Source: Flavobacterium sp. (GTDB taxonomy: Bacteria; Bacteroidota; Bacteroidia; Flavobacteriales; Flavobacteriaceae). Taken from it: DNA of 64,000 bases. The stretch covers positions 62,001 through 126,000 of the forward strand of contig NZ_JAIXYH010000040.1 of NCBI RefSeq assembly GCF_027490375.1. Reading direction: 5' to 3'. The notes under the pieces were generated by a model. The model saw only the letters and a list, made by a program, of their open reading frames with translations, had not been told where the DNA came from and made no database searches. Both the position numbers and the translations under genes were made by a program. Below are positions 39,701-50,011 of the stretch, in pieces. How positions within the stretch are numbered: the first letter of the stretch is position 1; each line of letters begins with the position of its first letter.

Positions 39701-41182
39701 ATGATCATGAAAAACAACATAATCTTCCGATCTCTTTTATTCGTCTTGTTGCTTGGAACGATACATTCTTGCAGCGACGACTTCGTTGACCGTAAACCGG
39801 TTTATAATATTGATTCTGAAAATTACTTCAACTCCGAACAAGATTACTATGACGCACTAATTGCGGCATACGACATGCTGCAAAGCACCTACATCAATGT
39901 TATGTTGGGAGAAATCGCCTCAGATAATACCCTATCCGGTGGAGAATCTGCTAACGACGTGATTGGTATTCAGCAAATCGATGAAATGATTCACACACCT
40001 ACTAACAGCAACCTACGCGATATTTGGAATTGGATGTTTGCAGGTGTTAACAGAGCAAGTTATATCCTTGAATTTAAAGACAAAACAGATTTTGAAGGTA
40101 AAGAGCAAATCATTGCAGAAGCTCGATTTTTAAGAGCGTATTACCACTTCGAATTGGTAAAATGGTTTGGTCCGATTCCGTTAAAAGGAGATGCTCGATT
40201 TAGATTAAACGACGAAAAAACAATTCCGCGTTCGCCTGTTGCAGATGTTTATGCTTCGATTGAAGCCGACTTGCAGTATGCCGTGGAGAATTTAAATCCA
40301 GTTGCCCCTCAAGTTGGTCGTGCATCAAAAGGAGCGGCGCAAGCACTTCTCGGAAAAGTATACCTATTCCAAGAAAAATTTGTGGACGCTGCTAATGTTT
40401 TGGATGATCTAATCAGCAGCAACCAATACCAGCTAGTTGCAAACTACAATACAATTTTTGAAAACAACAACGAAAACAACAGCGAATCGGTTTTTGAAGT
40501 ACAGTATTCTGATGCTGAAGGCGCAGGCTTTGGTTGCTTGCAGTGTAGCGAAGGAAACGTAGCAGTAGGATTTAATGGAATCCGAAACTACAGCGGACCT
40601 CTTTTCGATTCAGGATTTAGCTTCAATGTTCCAACACAAGAAGCGTATCAAAGTTATGAAGTGGGCGACAATCGCCGAGATGTGGCTATCTTAAATATTG
40701 TCACTTTTGCTGCTGCAAATAATGCCACCTACGGAACGGGATACAAACACACCGGTTATTTCAACAGAAAATACCTTCCCCGTAAAGGCGATGCAAATAT
40801 CGGCGACCAAAATCTGACAAATCCAAACAATTACAGAGCGATTCGGTACGCAGATGTACTTCTAATGGCTGCTGAAGCCTACAGTAGAGGAGGCATTAAC
40901 GACGCAACGGCTCGTGAATATTTGAATCGTGTAAGAAGAAGAGCTTTTGGTGATAACAACCACGATATTAGCGCTTCAGGTGCAGCATTAACCGATTTTA
41001 TCCTTGCTGAAAGAAGGTATGAACTAATGGGTGAAGGACACCGCTTCTTTGACTTAGTGCGTACTGGAAAAGCTGCCGGAACCATACCCGGATTCGTAGC
41101 AGGTAAGCATGAAATTTTCCCAATTCCGATCGAAGAAATACAATTCGCTAACGGTAATTGGCAGCAAAATCCAGAATACTAA
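39701..41182 (+). CDS. SusD/RagB-like lipoprotein
   Basis: 493 aa; lipobox GTIHSCSDDF, AEARFLRAYYHFELVKWFGPIPL, AILAERRYELMGEGHRFFDLVRTG-type C-terminus. Confidence 0.96.
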   Translation: MIMKNNIIFRSLLFVLLLGTIHSCSDDFVDRKPVYNIDSENYFNSEQDYYDALIAAYDMLQSTYINVMLGEIASDNTLSGGESANDVIGIQQIDEMIHTPTNSNLRDIWNWMFAGVNRASYILEFKDKTDFEGKEQIIAEARFLRAYYHFELVKWFGPIPLKGDARFRLNDEKTIPRSPVADVYASIEADLQYAVENLNPVAPQVGRASKGAAQALLGKVYLFQEKFVDAANVLDDLISSNQYQLVANYNTIFENNNENNSESVFEVQYSDAEGAGFGCLQCSEGNVAVGFNGIRNYSGPLFDSGFSFNVPTQEAYQSYEVGDNRRDVAILNIVTFAAANNATYGTGYKHTGYFNRKYLPRKGDANIGDQNLTNPNNYRAIRYADVLLMAAEAYSRGGINDATAREYLNRVRRRAFGDNNHDISASGAALTDFILAERRYELMGEGHRFFDLVRTGKAAGTIPGFVAGKHEIFPIPIEEIQFANGNWQQNPEY

Positions 41183-41195
41183 AAAAAAAAAGAAT

Positions 41196-42797
41196 ATGAA
41201 AAAAATAGCATCTTTCTTCCTTGTCTTCGCTAGCTTGCTCTTTTGGGCTTGTAGCGATGATTCCGATGTGAATATCGACCAGCTCGATGCACCAAAAGAC
41301 ATTTCTGCGTTGGTAACTATTTCGCAAGACAATTCCGGAAATGTAACTTTCTTGCCGAAAGGAACCGGTGTCAGTCAGTACGAAATTTACTTCGGCGACG
41401 ATTCGACAGAACCCGCTCTCGTGAGCCCAGGTAATACTACAGAGCACACTTATGCCGAGGGAACCTATCAGGCACGAATTGTCGGAGTGGCGCTCAATGG
41501 TAAAAGAACCGAAGTAACTCAAGAAGTTACCGTGTCTTTCGTACAACCCACAAACCTAAACGTAACAATTACTACCGGAGCCAATCTATCGATTACGGTT
41601 CAGGCAGAAGCCGAATTGGAGACTTTCTTTGAAGTAACCTTTGGCGATAATCCTGCTGCAGAGCCGGTTGCTTTCAATCAAGGAGAGACGGTAAGTTACA
41701 CCTATGCCCAAGCAGGAAGCTACACGGTTACTGTAACCGCATTAAGCGGCGGCGCAGCTACAACAACCTATACTCAAACTGTAGTAATTGTTGATATAGG
41801 TACTGCCCCAACGCCAACTCAAGCACAATCGAGTGTAATTTCACTATTCAGTAATACATACACAAATGTACCAGTTGATACCTGGAGAACATCGTGGTCG
41901 CAAGCAAATCTAGAAGAGTTTCAAGTGGATGGTGACGATATTAAGAAATACAGCGCATTGAATTTCGTTGGTATAGAAACCGTTAACAACCAAATCAACG
42001 CTACGGGAATGACGCATTTCCACACGGACATTTGGTCGTCCGACTTTACACAGTTTCGTGTTAAATTAGTTGACTTTGGAGCAAACGCAGCTTTTGGCGG
42101 CGGAGACGATGTGGAACACGAAATAGTAATCGATAATCCAGCTCGCAATCAGTGGGTGAGTTTAGATATTCCATTAAGTTCGTTTACCGGACTCACAACT
42201 AGAGCACACATTGCGCAACTTATTTATGTGGGTCAGCCTGCCGGAAATACAACCGTTTACATTGATAATGTTTATTTCTACAATCAAGGCGGACCATCAA
42301 ATGTTCCTCTAGTAGCTGCTCCAAACCCAACACTGCCGCAAGCAAACGTAATATCCATGTTTAGCGGAGTTTATAACAATGTTCCAGTAGACACTTGGCA
42401 AACTCCGTGGTCACAAGGAACTCTAACCGATGTAACTATCGCTGGAAATGCTGTTAAGCGCTACACGAATCTAAATTTTGTAGGTGTAGAGACCATTGCA
42501 TCGCAAATTAATGCCACTTCAATGACGCACTTTCACGTAGATGTCTGGACACCAAACATGACCACCGTGCGAATCAAACTAGTTGATTTTGGAGCGAACG
42601 GCGCATTCCAAGGTGGCGACGACGTTGAGCACGAGTTAACTTTCACACCAACACAAGCCGGTTGGAACAGTTACGACATTCCGCTATCGCAATTCACAGG
42701 CTTAATCAATCGTGCGCATATTGCTCAATTAATTTTTTCGGGAACGCCTGCGGGCTCCGGAACGCTTTTCGTTGACAACGTTTATTTCCACAACTAA
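41196..42797 (+). CDS. PKD-containing surface lipoprotein with two putative carbohydrate-binding modules (SGBP-like)
   Basis: Lipoprotein signal MKKIASFFLVFASLLFWACSDD, PKD-like domains (VSYTYAQAGSYTVTVTA), two copies of the VPVDTWxTxWS...FVDNVYFHN module. Confidence 0.85.
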   Translation: MKKIASFFLVFASLLFWACSDDSDVNIDQLDAPKDISALVTISQDNSGNVTFLPKGTGVSQYEIYFGDDSTEPALVSPGNTTEHTYAEGTYQARIVGVALNGKRTEVTQEVTVSFVQPTNLNVTITTGANLSITVQAEAELETFFEVTFGDNPAAEPVAFNQGETVSYTYAQAGSYTVTVTALSGGAATTTYTQTVVIVDIGTAPTPTQAQSSVISLFSNTYTNVPVDTWRTSWSQANLEEFQVDGDDIKKYSALNFVGIETVNNQINATGMTHFHTDIWSSDFTQFRVKLVDFGANAAFGGGDDVEHEIVIDNPARNQWVSLDIPLSSFTGLTTRAHIAQLIYVGQPAGNTTVYIDNVYFYNQGGPSNVPLVAAPNPTLPQANVISMFSGVYNNVPVDTWQTPWSQGTLTDVTIAGNAVKRYTNLNFVGVETIASQINATSMTHFHVDVWTPNMTTVRIKLVDFGANGAFQGGDDVEHELTFTPTQAGWNSYDIPLSQFTGLINRAHIAQLIFSGTPAGSGTLFVDNVYFHN

Positions 42798-42808
42798 GAA
42801 TAAAAATT

Positions 42809-44446
42809 ATGAAAAAGTTACTTTTTAAAAGCTTTACCATTCTCGGCCTATTTTTGTTTTTAGGATGCGAAGAAAATAACAGTTTCGGCGAGTTGACCTC
42901 TCCTGAAAATTTAGCTGTGACGGTAGAAATTATCGGCCAAGACGCTGAAAATCCGAATGGCGACGGTAGTGGATTGGTTAAATTTACCGCAACGGCCGAT
43001 AATGCAATCTCTTATCAATTTGACTACGGAGATGGAGTCAGAGGAACCGTGCCCAGCGGAAGTGTAACTCACGGATATTTTCAACCGGGTGTAAACACTT
43101 ATACAGTAACAATTACTGCCACAGGAACTGCTGGTATTGCTTCTACGATTACCACAGAAGTTACTGTATTTAGTAATTTCCGTGACGATGAAGCAGTTGC
43201 ATTCCTTACAGGTGGAACGCAAAAAACCTGGTATTGGGCAGCGGGAGAACCCGGACATTTAGGTGTAGGACCAAATAACAGCGATGCAACTCAAAACTAC
43301 TTCCCTGTTTACTATGCTGCTGCACCTTTCGAAAAGGCAGGCTCTCCAGACAGTAGCTGTTTGTACGACAACGAATTAACTTTCCGTAAAGACGGCGACA
43401 ACCTTTATTTTAAACTAGACAATGGGGGTAGTACATTTTTCCACGTCTCGTACCAAGGAGTTGGAGGAGGTAGTGCAGGAACCGATTTTTGTTATCCATA
43501 TGCAGTTGTTGACGAAAGAGTTGTGGGTTTGAGTCCATCAAATTCAGCTGTAGTTGCTAATAATGTACCGGGACAAACTCGAGGTACCATGCTTAATTTC
43601 ACAGATGGAGGGTTTATGGGATATTACATAGGTCAAAGCTCCTATGAAATCTTGTCTATAACTGAAAACCGCATGGTAGTACGAGCCGTTATGGGTAATG
43701 ATTCTGGTTTAGCTTGGTATCATATCTTCACGACAACACCGCCCGTACAAGATCCTGTAACAGATTATACAAACCTTGTTTGGTCTGATGAATTTGATGT
43801 TGCAGGAGCACCCGACGCAACCAAATGGGGCTACGACTTAGGTGGTGGCGGTTGGGGTAATAACGAGGTGCAAAGCTACACCAACAACGCGGCAAACGTT
43901 GCAGTTAGCAACGGTACCCTGAAAATCAATGCCTTAAAAACAGGCAACAACTGGACATCAGCACGCCTAAAATCACAAGATAAATTCGAATTTACGTACG
44001 GAAAAGTAGAAGCACGTGCTAAACTTCCCGTAGGCGGAGGTACTTGGCCCGCTATTTGGATGCTTGGCGCAAATTTCCCCGAAGTAGGGTGGCCAAATTG
44101 CGGCGAAATAGATATCATGGAACACCGCGGAAATAGCCCCGGCGTCATCCACGGATCGCTGCACTACCCCGGAAACTTCGGCGGAAACGCAAACACCAAC
44201 ACAACCAACGTAGCCAACGTAAGCTCAGAATTTCACCTCTACAAAGTAATTTGGAGCCCATCTGCGATACGTTTCTATGTAGACGATGTCTTGTTCCATT
44301 CCTTCGCAAACAACAACAGCGTACCGTTTAATAGCGATTTCTTCCTAATCATGAACGTGGCTATGGGAGGAACCTTCGGAGGAACTGTTGCGAACGACTT
44401 CCAAACGGCAACCATGGAAGTAGATTACATCCGCGTTTACCAATAA
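42809..44446 (+). CDS. GH16 family beta-glucanase (laminarinase-like) lipoprotein with PKD domain
   Basis: Catalytic motif GEIDIMEHRG; YGKVEARAKLPVGGGTWPAIWMLG; PKD YQFDYGDGVRG...HGYFQPGVNTYTVTITA. Confidence 0.93.
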   Translation: MKKLLFKSFTILGLFLFLGCEENNSFGELTSPENLAVTVEIIGQDAENPNGDGSGLVKFTATADNAISYQFDYGDGVRGTVPSGSVTHGYFQPGVNTYTVTITATGTAGIASTITTEVTVFSNFRDDEAVAFLTGGTQKTWYWAAGEPGHLGVGPNNSDATQNYFPVYYAAAPFEKAGSPDSSCLYDNELTFRKDGDNLYFKLDNGGSTFFHVSYQGVGGGSAGTDFCYPYAVVDERVVGLSPSNSAVVANNVPGQTRGTMLNFTDGGFMGYYIGQSSYEILSITENRMVVRAVMGNDSGLAWYHIFTTTPPVQDPVTDYTNLVWSDEFDVAGAPDATKWGYDLGGGGWGNNEVQSYTNNAANVAVSNGTLKINALKTGNNWTSARLKSQDKFEFTYGKVEARAKLPVGGGTWPAIWMLGANFPEVGWPNCGEIDIMEHRGNSPGVIHGSLHYPGNFGGNANTNTTNVANVSSEFHLYKVIWSPSAIRFYVDDVLFHSFANNNSVPFNSDFFLIMNVAMGGTFGGTVANDFQTATMEVDYIRVYQ

Positions 44447-44462
44447 AATCCTTTTTAATTAT

Positions 44463-44505
44463 GGCAGACATCGCATTCCAAAAGAATGCTGTCTGCCTTA
44501 TTTTT
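44463..44505 (+). terminator. hairpin plus U-rich tract between gh16 and gh3 (attenuator or mRNA processing site)
   Basis: GGCAGACA-TC-GCATTC-CAAAA-GAATGC-TGTCTGCC followed by TTATTTTT. Confidence 0.7.
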
Positions 44506-44512
44506 AAGCAAA

Positions 44513-46804
44513 ATGAAAATAGTAAAATCCGTCATTTGCCTTTCTCTTGCCTTGGGCATGGCCTGCAGTAGTACAGCTCCTGTGGGAACAACGCCAACCG
44601 CAGCGAAAAGTGCAATAGATATAAAAGTTGATTCAGTTTTGAAACTGATGACGCTCCAAGAAAAAGGTGGACAGCTCAATCAGTACAACGGCTTTTACGA
44701 CGTAACAGGTCCAGAACCCAAATCTGGGCAAGCAGCCGAGAAATTAGAACATCTAAAAAAAGGACTTGTAGGTTCAGTTCTAAACATTACCGGCGCCGAA
44801 CAAGTTCGCAACATCCAAAAAATAGTGATGGACAATTCCCGTTTGAAAATTCCTCTTATTTTTGGATTCGATGTCATTCACGGCTTTAAAACTATTTCCC
44901 CCATTCCGCTGGCCGAAGCTGCTAGTTGGGATCTGAGAACCATTGAAAAATCGGCACGAATGGCCGCGGAAGAAGCCTCAGCTGCCGGAATCAACTGGAC
45001 GTTCGCTCCGATGGTCGACGTTTCCAGAGACGCGCGGTGGGGCAGAGTCATGGAAGGATCCGGCGAAGATCCGTATCTCGGAAGTCAAATTGCCGTTGCG
45101 CGCATCAAAGGTTTTCAAGGAACCGATCTCGCCGCAAATAACACCATACTCGCCTGCGCCAAACACTTTGTGGGCTACGGTTTTGCCGAAGCCGGACGCG
45201 ATTATAACAGCGTTGATGTGAGCGAAGCTACACTCGAAAACGTACTCTTTCCCCCATTCAAAGCTTCTGTCGATGCCGGCGTTCGAACCTTTATGAATGC
45301 CTTTAACGACCTGAACGGAGTGCCCGCAACAGCAAGTTCGTATTTGCAACGCGACGTTCTTAAGAATCGTTGGAATTTCTCAGGCGCCGTGGTTTCCGAT
45401 TGGGGCTCGATTATGGAAATGATTCCACACGGATACGCCTCAAACTTATCTCATGCCGCCGAAATAGCCTTAAATGCCGGAAACGATATCGATATGGAAT
45501 CCTACGCCTACGTGAATCATCTCGAAGATTTGGTTAGATCCGGTAAGGTTTCCGAAGAAAACTTAAACGATGCCGTACGACGTGTTTTAAAACTGAAATT
45601 CGAACTTGGCTTGTTCGACGATCCATACAAATACTGCGATGCCAAGCGTGAGAAAGAAGTAACCTTCTCGGAACCCTTGCAGATAATCGCTTTAGACATG
45701 GCTCTGAAATCGGTCGTATTGCTTAAGAACGAACAAAATTTACTTCCCTTACCAAAATCAGGGAAAAGAATTGCAGTGATTGGCGCACTTGCAGCAGATA
45801 AAACCAGTCCGCTCGGAAGCTGGAGAATAGGTGCCAGCGACAATACCGCCGTTTCGTTACTCGAAGGCTTGAAAAACTATCCCAACGCCCAAATTACATA
45901 CGCAAAAGGGGCTGATGTTGCGCTTGGCGAAACCAAATTCGTTTCGGAACTCACCATCAATACGACCGATAAAAGCGGATTTGCAGCAGCAATCGAAACC
46001 GCCAAAAATGCCGATATTGTAGTAATGATGCTCGGCGAACATGGCCTGCAATCGGGAGAAGGACGCAGCCGTTCCGAACTTGGATTGCCCGGAGTTCAAC
46101 AAGAATTACTAGAAGCTGTTTTCGCAGTAAACAAAAGCATTGTGCTGGTATTGCAAAACGGACGTCCTCTAACCATTCCTTGGGCAGCCGAAAATATTCC
46201 AGCAATAGTGGAAGCTTGGCATTTGGGTACGCAAAGCGGAAATGCCATTGCACAAATCTTGTTCGGCGATTTTAACCCGCAAGGAAAACTTCCGATGAGC
46301 TTCCCGCGATCGGTCGGACAACTGCCTTTGTATTACAACGCTAAAAGCACCGGACGTCCGGCTGCTAATGAACCCAACAGCGTATTCTGGTCGCATTACG
46401 GCGATGTTCCCAATACGCCGCAATTTCCTTTTGGATACGGACTCAGTTACACCACGTTCTCGTACAACAACCTCCGCTTAAGCAGCGCCAAATTGACCGA
46501 TTCGCAAAAAATTACTGCCAGTATCGATCTTACAAATACGGGAAAAGTAAGCGGAACTGAAGTCGTACAACTGTACATCCAAGACGAAGTAGCAACCGGA
46601 ACGCGCCCCGTTAAAGAACTTAAAGGTTTTGAATTGGTTACGCTAGCTGCTGGCGAAACCAAATCGGTAACGTTTACCATCGACAAAAAAATGCTTGAAT
46701 TCTTTTCCGCAAACCGCAAATGGGAAACCGAAGACGGCACTTTTAAAATTTATATCGGCACAAATGCACAAACCAATTCGTTTAAAGTTTTAACCGTAGA
46801 ATAA
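44513..46804 (+). CDS. bglX: GH3 beta-glucosidase (BglX-like)
   Basis: GFDVIHGFKTISPIPLAEAASWD, GRVMEGSGEDPYLG, ACAKHFVGYG, GAVVSDWGSI; C-terminal fibronectin-III-like domain. Confidence 0.93.
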   Translation: MKIVKSVICLSLALGMACSSTAPVGTTPTAAKSAIDIKVDSVLKLMTLQEKGGQLNQYNGFYDVTGPEPKSGQAAEKLEHLKKGLVGSVLNITGAEQVRNIQKIVMDNSRLKIPLIFGFDVIHGFKTISPIPLAEAASWDLRTIEKSARMAAEEASAAGINWTFAPMVDVSRDARWGRVMEGSGEDPYLGSQIAVARIKGFQGTDLAANNTILACAKHFVGYGFAEAGRDYNSVDVSEATLENVLFPPFKASVDAGVRTFMNAFNDLNGVPATASSYLQRDVLKNRWNFSGAVVSDWGSIMEMIPHGYASNLSHAAEIALNAGNDIDMESYAYVNHLEDLVRSGKVSEENLNDAVRRVLKLKFELGLFDDPYKYCDAKREKEVTFSEPLQIIALDMALKSVVLLKNEQNLLPLPKSGKRIAVIGALAADKTSPLGSWRIGASDNTAVSLLEGLKNYPNAQITYAKGADVALGETKFVSELTINTTDKSGFAAAIETAKNADIVVMMLGEHGLQSGEGRSRSELGLPGVQQELLEAVFAVNKSIVLVLQNGRPLTIPWAAENIPAIVEAWHLGTQSGNAIAQILFGDFNPQGKLPMSFPRSVGQLPLYYNAKSTGRPAANEPNSVFWSHYGDVPNTPQFPFGYGLSYTTFSYNNLRLSSAKLTDSQKITASIDLTNTGKVSGTEVVQLYIQDEVATGTRPVKELKGFELVTLAAGETKSVTFTIDKKMLEFFSANRKWETEDGTFKIYIGTNAQTNSFKVLTVE

Positions 46805-47562
46805 TGAAAACTAAAATTGCAATCTTGATTCTCGCGTGCAGCCTGTCGAGCTTCGCGCAAAAGCGAAAATTAGTTTGGTCGGAAGAATTTAACGGCAAGA
46901 CACTAAACGAAAAAGTTTGGAATTTCGAGCTTGGCGACGGCTGCCCGAACATCTGCGGCTGGGGAAATAACGAAAAACAGTTGTACACCCGCGACAACCA
47001 CGAACTGCGCGACGGAAAACTTGTGATAAACGTAACCAAGAAAGACGACAAATTTTACTCGACCCGAATTACAACGGCTTCTAAAAAGGAGTTCAAGTAC
47101 GGCCGTATGGAAGCGCGCGCAAAAGTGCCTACAGCCATTGGAACTTGGCCTGCTTTCTGGATGTTGGGTGCAAACATTAAACAAGTGGGCTGGCCCAAAT
47201 GTGGAGAGATTGATATTTTGGAGTACGTCGGACGCGCTCCCGGCGAAGTGTTTACTTCTCTGCACACACAGTCGAGCCACGGAAACACCATCAATACTAA
47301 AATTTCAAAAATTGCCGGAATCGATCAAGGTTTTCACGAATATGCTATTGAATGGAACGAAGAATCGATTGCATTTTTCGTCGACGGAAACCACGTGTAT
47401 ACGTATAACCCAGCTGTTAAAAATGAAGATACCTGGCCTTATAATCAGCCATTTTATTTCATTTTAAATGTGGCTGTCGGAGGCAATTTTGGCGGTCCGA
47501 CCATCGATGAAACGGCATTTCCACAAACATTCGAAATTGATTATATTCGGGTATATCAATAA
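46804..47562 (+). CDS. GH16 family beta-glucanase (laminarinase-like), signal peptide
   Basis: GEIDILEYVGRAPGEV; YGRMEARAKVPTAIGTWPAFWMLG; start overlaps GH3 stop (TAATG). Confidence 0.93.
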   Translation: MKTKIAILILACSLSSFAQKRKLVWSEEFNGKTLNEKVWNFELGDGCPNICGWGNNEKQLYTRDNHELRDGKLVINVTKKDDKFYSTRITTASKKEFKYGRMEARAKVPTAIGTWPAFWMLGANIKQVGWPKCGEIDILEYVGRAPGEVFTSLHTQSSHGNTINTKISKIAGIDQGFHEYAIEWNEESIAFFVDGNHVYTYNPAVKNEDTWPYNQPFYFILNVAVGGNFGGPTIDETAFPQTFEIDYIRVYQ

Positions 47563-47568
47563 TCTGAC

Positions 47569-47690
47569 TTGCGTTCGACGTAGAAATTGAAGTTAGGAAT
47601 CTTTAAAACGGTGTAACAGGCGTATTTTCTTTGCGATACTGAGGTATCTCAAAAAAGTATACCGACGAAACCGACGAATGGAATCGCTAA
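47569..47690. repeat. divergent partial copy C of the structured dispersed element
   Basis: TTGCGTTCGACGTAGAAATTGAAGTTAGGAAT aligns with the left end of copy B; central GATACTGAGGTATC hairpin aligns with GATACTGTAGTATC. Confidence 0.5.
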
Positions 47691-47788
47691 CTTTTAAAAA
47701 TTTTTCCTCGATCTTTTAAAGCATACACTACAAGTGCTGTAACCAAGATTTTTGTATTGAACTTACTTTGTTGTTTTTTAGGGCAAGC

Positions 47789-47824
47789 CCTGCCGCTGTC
47801 TGTGGAAACTAATGAAGCGGCAGG
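47789..47824. repeat. 9-bp perfect inverted repeat CCTGCCGCT...AGCGGCAGG
   Basis: Arms at 47789-47797 and 47816-47824. Confidence 0.6.
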
Positions 47825-47838
47825 TCGCGTCTTTGCTG

Positions 47839-48034
47839 CCTGAGTTCGATTTAAAAATTGCAGTCAGAAAGCAGATAAATGGTTGATTACAAGGCAGATT
47901 TTTTTGGGATACTGTAGTATCGCAAAAAAATCTAACGAAGTAGGCAGCCGTTTATCTGTTTAGTGTGCAAGTTGTTATTTTCCATTGCTATTTGATTTCA
48001 AGCGATCTGACAAAGATTTTTAATCGAACTCAGG
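47839..48034. repeat. structured dispersed non-coding element, copy B (MITE-like, terminal inverted repeats)
   Basis: Ends CCTGAGTTCGATTTAAAAATTGCAGTCAG / CTGACAAAGATTTTTAATCGAACTCAGG; internal stems AGATAAATGG/CCGTTTATCT and AGATTTTTTTG/CAAAAAAATCT. Confidence 0.75.
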
Positions 48035-48633
48035 TTTGCAGCAATACCGCTTACAAAAAGCAGCTGCGGCTGGCGTTTTTCTGGCTCATGAAATCGCCCC
48101 AAAAACACCGCCTACGCAAGCTTTTTGTACAGCTATATTTCCGCGTCAACCGCTCTTGCAGAAAAGTACTTCGTCAAGAATAAGTCGCTGAAAAGTTGTG
48201 CAAGATAAGTTACCTCTATTCACTGGAGCGCATCAAAACTACAGTTAAACACCAATTATAGCCATAGTAAACATGCTTTCTAGAGCATTCCGTGGTGTGC
48301 AAAATCCGAGCTGCGTATTGTGTTTAAAGCGCTCAAGCAGTAGTGTTATGAGGATAAGATCGGAAAAATCGATTTGAGATTATCGTACAACGAACTTTTT
48401 TGTAACTACCTACATTCAAACATTCTGAATAAAAGTGGTATTCGAATTCAAGCTTTTTTATGTTTCCACTACTTTAGCGCAAAAGCACGCTTGTGCCCCA
48501 TTCGGCATTTTCTTCGATCGCGGATAGGAAAGCAATTATCTTAAGCATGCAATTTTGAAAAAAAATCAGTAATTCGAACAGCAGAAAACAAACGTTTTAC
48601 GAAATTGTTTTTACTTTGTGAAAATTATGATTT

Positions 48634-48891
48634 ATGAAACAAAAGCATATAGCAGCAGTACTTTTAATATTAGCGAGTTTCATTCTGTTTTTAAGGCAGT
48701 CTTTTATAGCTATCGAGATCCGTGCGATTATAGCTGTAGTTTCTGCTATTGTTGGAACGCTGTTGTTTTATTTTTATAAAATCAGAAACAACGAACAAAA
48801 CACGCCTGCCGATAAAATCAGATTAGAGGTGTTTTACTTTTTCATGGCAATTACGTTTTTAATTGGAGTTTATAGTTTTTTCGCTGTGTAA
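48634..48891 (+). CDS. small membrane protein (2-3 TM)
   Basis: 85-aa hydrophobic ORF, intact. Confidence 0.55.
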   Translation: MKQKHIAAVLLILASFILFLRQSFIAIEIRAIIAVVSAIVGTLLFYFYKIRNNEQNTPADKIRLEVFYFFMAITFLIGVYSFFAV

Positions 48892-48895
48892 TCGC

Positions 48896-50011
48896 TTATT
48901 CAAATTCGTTTAGTCCGTATAAGATTTCCTTCATTTTGCTGCCGTTTATCTCTACAGGTTTGTAGGCTACATTAAACTTGTTGATCGCTACATCAATATC
49001 GGCGCGCATTTTCTGAAACTCCGACGGCAATTTGGTTTCGCAACGTTGGGCATTTTCGTAACTGTTTAAGATAATCCGAAACTTCTCGTAAAACTTGCCG
49101 CCCTGATCAATAAAGACATTGTACTGATTGATGAATTGCAACAGTCGATCAACCGGAAATTCGATGTTTACTTGCATTTTGTATTGTGCACTTCCTTGCG
49201 CCGATTTCATCTTACCGAGATATTCCTCCATTTTTTGGGTTAGCGTGTCCCAGTCGTCGTTGGCGCGACATTTTTCGAGTGTTTCGCTGTAGTTTACGGG
49301 TTTGGTGTAGTCTTTAAAAAGCACTTCAATTTCTTGCTTAATACGCGAATTCGATGTAGTTAAATAGGCCGTTTCGAAATAAATCGTGTTTAAATCGTTT
49401 TGCATGCGCAACGTAAAATCGAGTATGCATTCGATGTTGGCGAGTTCCTTTTCTTTTTCCTCTTTGTTGAGGTTCGAACTAATCATGTTTGTAAAGGTAT
49501 TTACCAGAGAAACCAACGGATTAGTTGCTAAAACTGTGCTCAAATCGACATTGTTTTTCTTGTCGCGCTTCGAGCTGATGTAATCGCGTAGTTTTTGATA
49601 CTCGGCGTACTGCGTCGGATTCGATATTTTATGAATTTCGCCCAAGGTTCGTACTGACGCGAAATGATGGTCGAGACTCAGCACTTTCTCGTACAACAAA
49701 CGGATGATTTGAACGCCTTTCAAATAGCGTATTTTGGAAATATCGAATTGCAATTCGGCAAGCAAGCGCTTTTTTTTAAGTCGCAATAATTCGTTGGCTT
49801 TTAAGTATTGAATAATCGTTTGGTTATTGGTTTCCACAACGAGCTGTCTCGAAATATAATCGATTTCTAAATTTATCCTTTTGAGTTCGAAAGCACTTTG
49901 TTGCAAACGTTGTTCGACTGTGAGATTGAGTTCGGCAACAGCTGTATGAAGCTCGTTTGCGGCTCCAGGAAGCAAGTAAAATAGAGCGGCGGCAAACAGC
50001 AGCGGTTTCAT
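48896..50011 (-). CDS. hypothetical exported protein
   Basis: 371 aa with signal-like N-terminus, coiled-coil-rich; translationally coupled (4-nt overlap) to the upstream gene. Confidence 0.65.
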   Translation of the reverse strand: MKPLLFAAALFYLLPGAANELHTAVAELNLTVEQRLQQSAFELKRINLEIDYISRQLVVETNNQTIIQYLKANELLRLKKKRLLAELQFDISKIRYLKGVQIIRLLYEKVLSLDHHFASVRTLGEIHKISNPTQYAEYQKLRDYISSKRDKKNNVDLSTVLATNPLVSLVNTFTNMISSNLNKEEKEKELANIECILDFTLRMQNDLNTIYFETAYLTTSNSRIKQEIEVLFKDYTKPVNYSETLEKCRANDDWDTLTQKMEEYLGKMKSAQGSAQYKMQVNIEFPVDRLLQFINQYNVFIDQGGKFYEKFRIILNSYENAQRCETKLPSEFQKMRADIDVAINKFNVAYKPVEINGSKMKEILYGLNEFE

